A stretch of DNA of 64,000 nt from Emticicia sp037153985 (GTDB taxonomy: Bacteria; Bacteroidota; Bacteroidia; Cytophagales; Spirosomataceae). The stretch covers positions 186,001 to 250,000 of the forward strand of contig NZ_JBBAYI010000006.1 in NCBI RefSeq assembly GCF_037153985.1. The letters run 5' to 3'. The translations under genes and the position numbers were made by a program. Positions 62,428 through 64,000 of the stretch are shown here, in pieces. Position 1 is the first letter of the stretch. Each line of letters opens with the position of its first letter. Below the pieces are notes generated by a model, which did not search any database, was not told the origin of the DNA, and saw only the letters and a list, made by a program, of their open reading frames with translations.

Positions 62428-62805
62428 ATGAAAAATCTCTGGGTTTTCTGTATCAGTCTATTACTATTTTCAGCTTGTGAAAAGCAAGGCTTGGATGTTT
62501 CTCCGGTAAGCGATTTTGATAACCTCCAAACCGTTGGAACCATCAAGAACAAAGAAGGCTTCCTGATGAAAGCAAGCCCCGAACTAACAGTAATTGTAGC
62601 ACAAGGAGATTCAGATGATTTTGACCCGTTGTCGTGTGTAGCCAATCCGTCAGAACGATATGTAGTGGGTAATCTTCCGGCCGAATTAAAAGATAAAACA
62701 GACCTGAAAATTATCTTTAGTGGTGAAATAAAACAAAACTCGTCGGCCAACCTTGCCCTGTATTCAGGAATACCATTAAAACTAACCAAAATCAGAGTAA
62801 GATAA
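62428..62805 (+). CDS. Small predicted lipoprotein
   Basis: 125 aa. Signal and lipobox MKNLWVFCISLLLFSAC. The mature part (DVSPVSDFDNLQTVGTIKN, VIVAQGDSDDFDPLSCVANP, IIFSGEIKQNSSANLALYSG, IPLKLTKIRVR) matches no family I recognise. It starts 33 bp after the serpin stop and belongs to the same transcript. The pattern of short strands suggests a small beta fold. Confidence 0.7.
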   Translation: MKNLWVFCISLLLFSACEKQGLDVSPVSDFDNLQTVGTIKNKEGFLMKASPELTVIVAQGDSDDFDPLSCVANPSERYVVGNLPAELKDKTDLKIIFSGEIKQNSSANLALYSGIPLKLTKIRVR

Positions 62806-62813
62806 TTTACCAG

Positions 62814-62858
62814 AAAGGCCGTGTCGTATACGCTTCTAGCATACACATGGCTTTTTTG
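62814..62858 (+). terminator. Imperfect terminator-like hairpin
   Basis: Stem of about 14 pairs with two single-base bulges (AAAG-CC-GTGT-GTAT with ATAC-ACA-TGG-CTTT), loop of 11 nt, ending in a run of T. It lies between the small lipoprotein and the LVIVD gene and may reduce read-through. Confidence 0.55.
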
Positions 62859-62874
62859 TTTAGCAATCAGAACT

Positions 62875-64000
62875 ATGAAAAACAACTATTTCAGATTATT
62901 ATCAGTTGCTCTGGGCTTGTGTATAGCTGTGAGTAACATTTCCTGTACCGACGAGTGCGTAACCACTCGCACCTACCGCACAACCCAGCCTGTTGTGCTT
63001 ATGGTTGAAGACATCCGCAAAGGAATTGCCGCAGAAGGGCCACAGGAGTTAGTAAAGCCCGGCAAAATCTATGTTAAAGACAACTACCTGTTCATTAATG
63101 AGATAAAAAAAGGCATTCATATCATTGACAATACCAATCCAGAAAAACCCCTAAACATGGCGTTTCTGAAGATACCCGGTGTAATAGATGTAGCCGTTAA
63201 GGAAAACACACTCTATGCCGATAGCTACATGGATATGGTAACCTTTGATATTACAGACCCAAAATCTATTAAGGAAACCGGAAGGGTGAAAAATGTTTTT
63301 ACCAATGGCTTGGTAGAAGGCATAAACTGGTTTTATAATGCACAAAGCCAGACAGTAACCGACTATGAATTTAAAATCGTGACAGATAAGGTTCGTAGCA
63401 ATTGTGGTTTTGAAGTAGTAAATCCGAACCCTATTTATTACTATCAAGACCTGAACTACGCGGGTGCCGACCGTAGCTCAGGTGCGTCAGGAGGCACTGG
63501 CAAGGGTGGGTCAATGGCAAGGTTCACCATTTATGATAATTATCTCTACACGGTTTCGCAGAACGATTTGCTTCTTTTCAATATCAAAACACTTAGCGAA
63601 CCTGTTCAGGAAGGCAAAATAAACCTCGGCTGGGGTATCGAAACTATTTTCCCGTATAAAGATAAGCTCTTTATTGGCTCTAATACAGGTATGTATATTT
63701 TCGATAACAAGAATCCGGCAAAGCCAGAAAGAGTAACCATGTTTGAACACGCCCGCGCCTGTGACCCCGTGGTGGTGCATAACGATATTGCCTATGTAAC
63801 CCTGCGTTCGGGTTGGTGTGGGGTAGCTCCTAACAGGCTCGATGTGGTTGATGTTGGTAATATTGCTGCACCGCGGTTAATCAAAAGCTATGAGATGAAG
63901 AACCCTGCGGGTTTAGGTATCGATTTCCCGAATTTGTTTATCTGTGAAGGGGGCTACGGGCTTAAATCGTTCGATGCCAGCAGCGTGAGTGATATAAAAC
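62875..64000 (+). CDS. LVIVD-repeat beta-propeller lipoprotein (3' end outside window)
   Basis: Frame open from ATG 62875 to the right window edge (375 codons). Lipobox at Cys24 (SNISC). The mature part is built of LVIVD/propeller repeats: LFINEIKKGIHIIDNTNPEKP, LYADSYMDMVTFDITDPKSI, LYTVSQNDLLLFNIKTLSEP, LFIGSNTGMYIFDNKNPAKP, AYVTLRSGWCGVAPNRLDVV, LFICEGGYGLKSFDASSV. Such proteins are secreted or surface-anchored beta-propellers without a known reaction. A glycine/serine-rich insertion (SGASGGTGKGGS) interrupts the second part. The last gene of the lipoprotein run. The C-terminus is not visible. Confidence 0.85.
   Translation, partial: MKNNYFRLLSVALGLCIAVSNISCTDECVTTRTYRTTQPVVLMVEDIRKGIAAEGPQELVKPGKIYVKDNYLFINEIKKGIHIIDNTNPEKPLNMAFLKIPGVIDVAVKENTLYADSYMDMVTFDITDPKSIKETGRVKNVFTNGLVEGINWFYNAQSQTVTDYEFKIVTDKVRSNCGFEVVNPNPIYYYQDLNYAGADRSSGASGGTGKGGSMARFTIYDNYLYTVSQNDLLLFNIKTLSEPVQEGKINLGWGIETIFPYKDKLFIGSNTGMYIFDNKNPAKPERVTMFEHARACDPVVVHNDIAYVTLRSGWCGVAPNRLDVVDVGNIAAPRLIKSYEMKNPAGLGIDFPNLFICEGGYGLKSFDASSVSDIK

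Noticed and set aside
62418..62885. 155-codon minus-strand open frame
   Set aside because: Antisense to the 125-aa lipoprotein, which has a lipobox and fits the same-strand run.
1..64000. tRNA, rRNA or CRISPR arrays
   Set aside because: I found no cloverleaf-like segment with a T-arm GGTTCGA motif in an intergenic region, no rRNA sequence and no regularly spaced repeats.

Overview
The window is a stretch of a Bacteroidetes chromosome, most likely from the order Cytophagales. The evidence is a gliding/type IX secretion lipoprotein (GldJ), a PorP/SprF-like protein, type A and type B T9SS sorting domains, many Bacteroidetes -7 promoter boxes (TAnnTTTG), very few Shine-Dalgarno sequences, and Bacteroidetes-typical families (DUF2911, SusD-free surface glycosidases, carboxypeptidase-regulatory-like domain). 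The sequence is moderately AT-rich. I see no tRNA, rRNA, CRISPR array, intact insertion sequence or prophage. Genus and species cannot be fixed from the window alone.

Layout. 1-9 kb: gldJ (cut by the window edge), mfd, a class III-like PPK2, msrA, an aspartate-type aminotransferase, a DUF481-like outer-membrane protein and a small membrane protein. 9.4-18 kb: secreted and surface functions (GH42-like T9SS cargo, amino-acid permease, PorP/SprF divergent from an 888-residue PKD protein with a type B sorting domain). 18-31 kb: housekeeping (ruvB, yraN, psd, a large membrane-TPR protein, a LolD/MacB-type ATPase, DUF2911, a MORN-like protein, aat, a short DsbD, cyclophilin, moaA, atpC-atpD). 31-39 kb: sugar porter, recF, a monocistronic rpsJ, pdhA, an SDR, and mlaE-mlaF followed by an AraC regulator. 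39-45 kb: leucine genes leuC-leuD-leuA-like-leuB, with a decayed RAYT transposase gene upstream and a decayed GxxExxY gene in front of leuB. 45-60 kb: a polytopic membrane protein, skp/ompH, murE, a GH78 rhamnosidase, a carboxypeptidase-regulatory-like protein, an M14 peptidase, a lipoprotein, murF, a Prc/Tsp protease and lhgO. 60-64 kb: a same-strand run of four predicted lipoproteins (META-like, serpin, unknown, LVIVD-repeat; the last is cut by the edge).

Transcription units are mostly short. Strong hairpins, several with perfect 20-bp stems, separate convergent genes. Clear pairs that should work together are PorP/SprF with the type B-CTD protein, MlaE with MlaF, atpD with atpC, and leuC/D/A/B.

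Most worth checking: (i) a 15/16 match to universal parS 5 bp from a perfect DnaA box, between psd and the TPR membrane protein gene; (ii) a compact three-way-junction-like structure upstream of the first lipoprotein gene; (iii) a detached rpsJ with a GNRA-loop hairpin and U-run at its transcript start; (iv) two decaying mobile genes inside the leucine locus; (v) a lipoprotein serpin with an inhibitory-type hinge. I found no clearly new defence or biosynthetic system.
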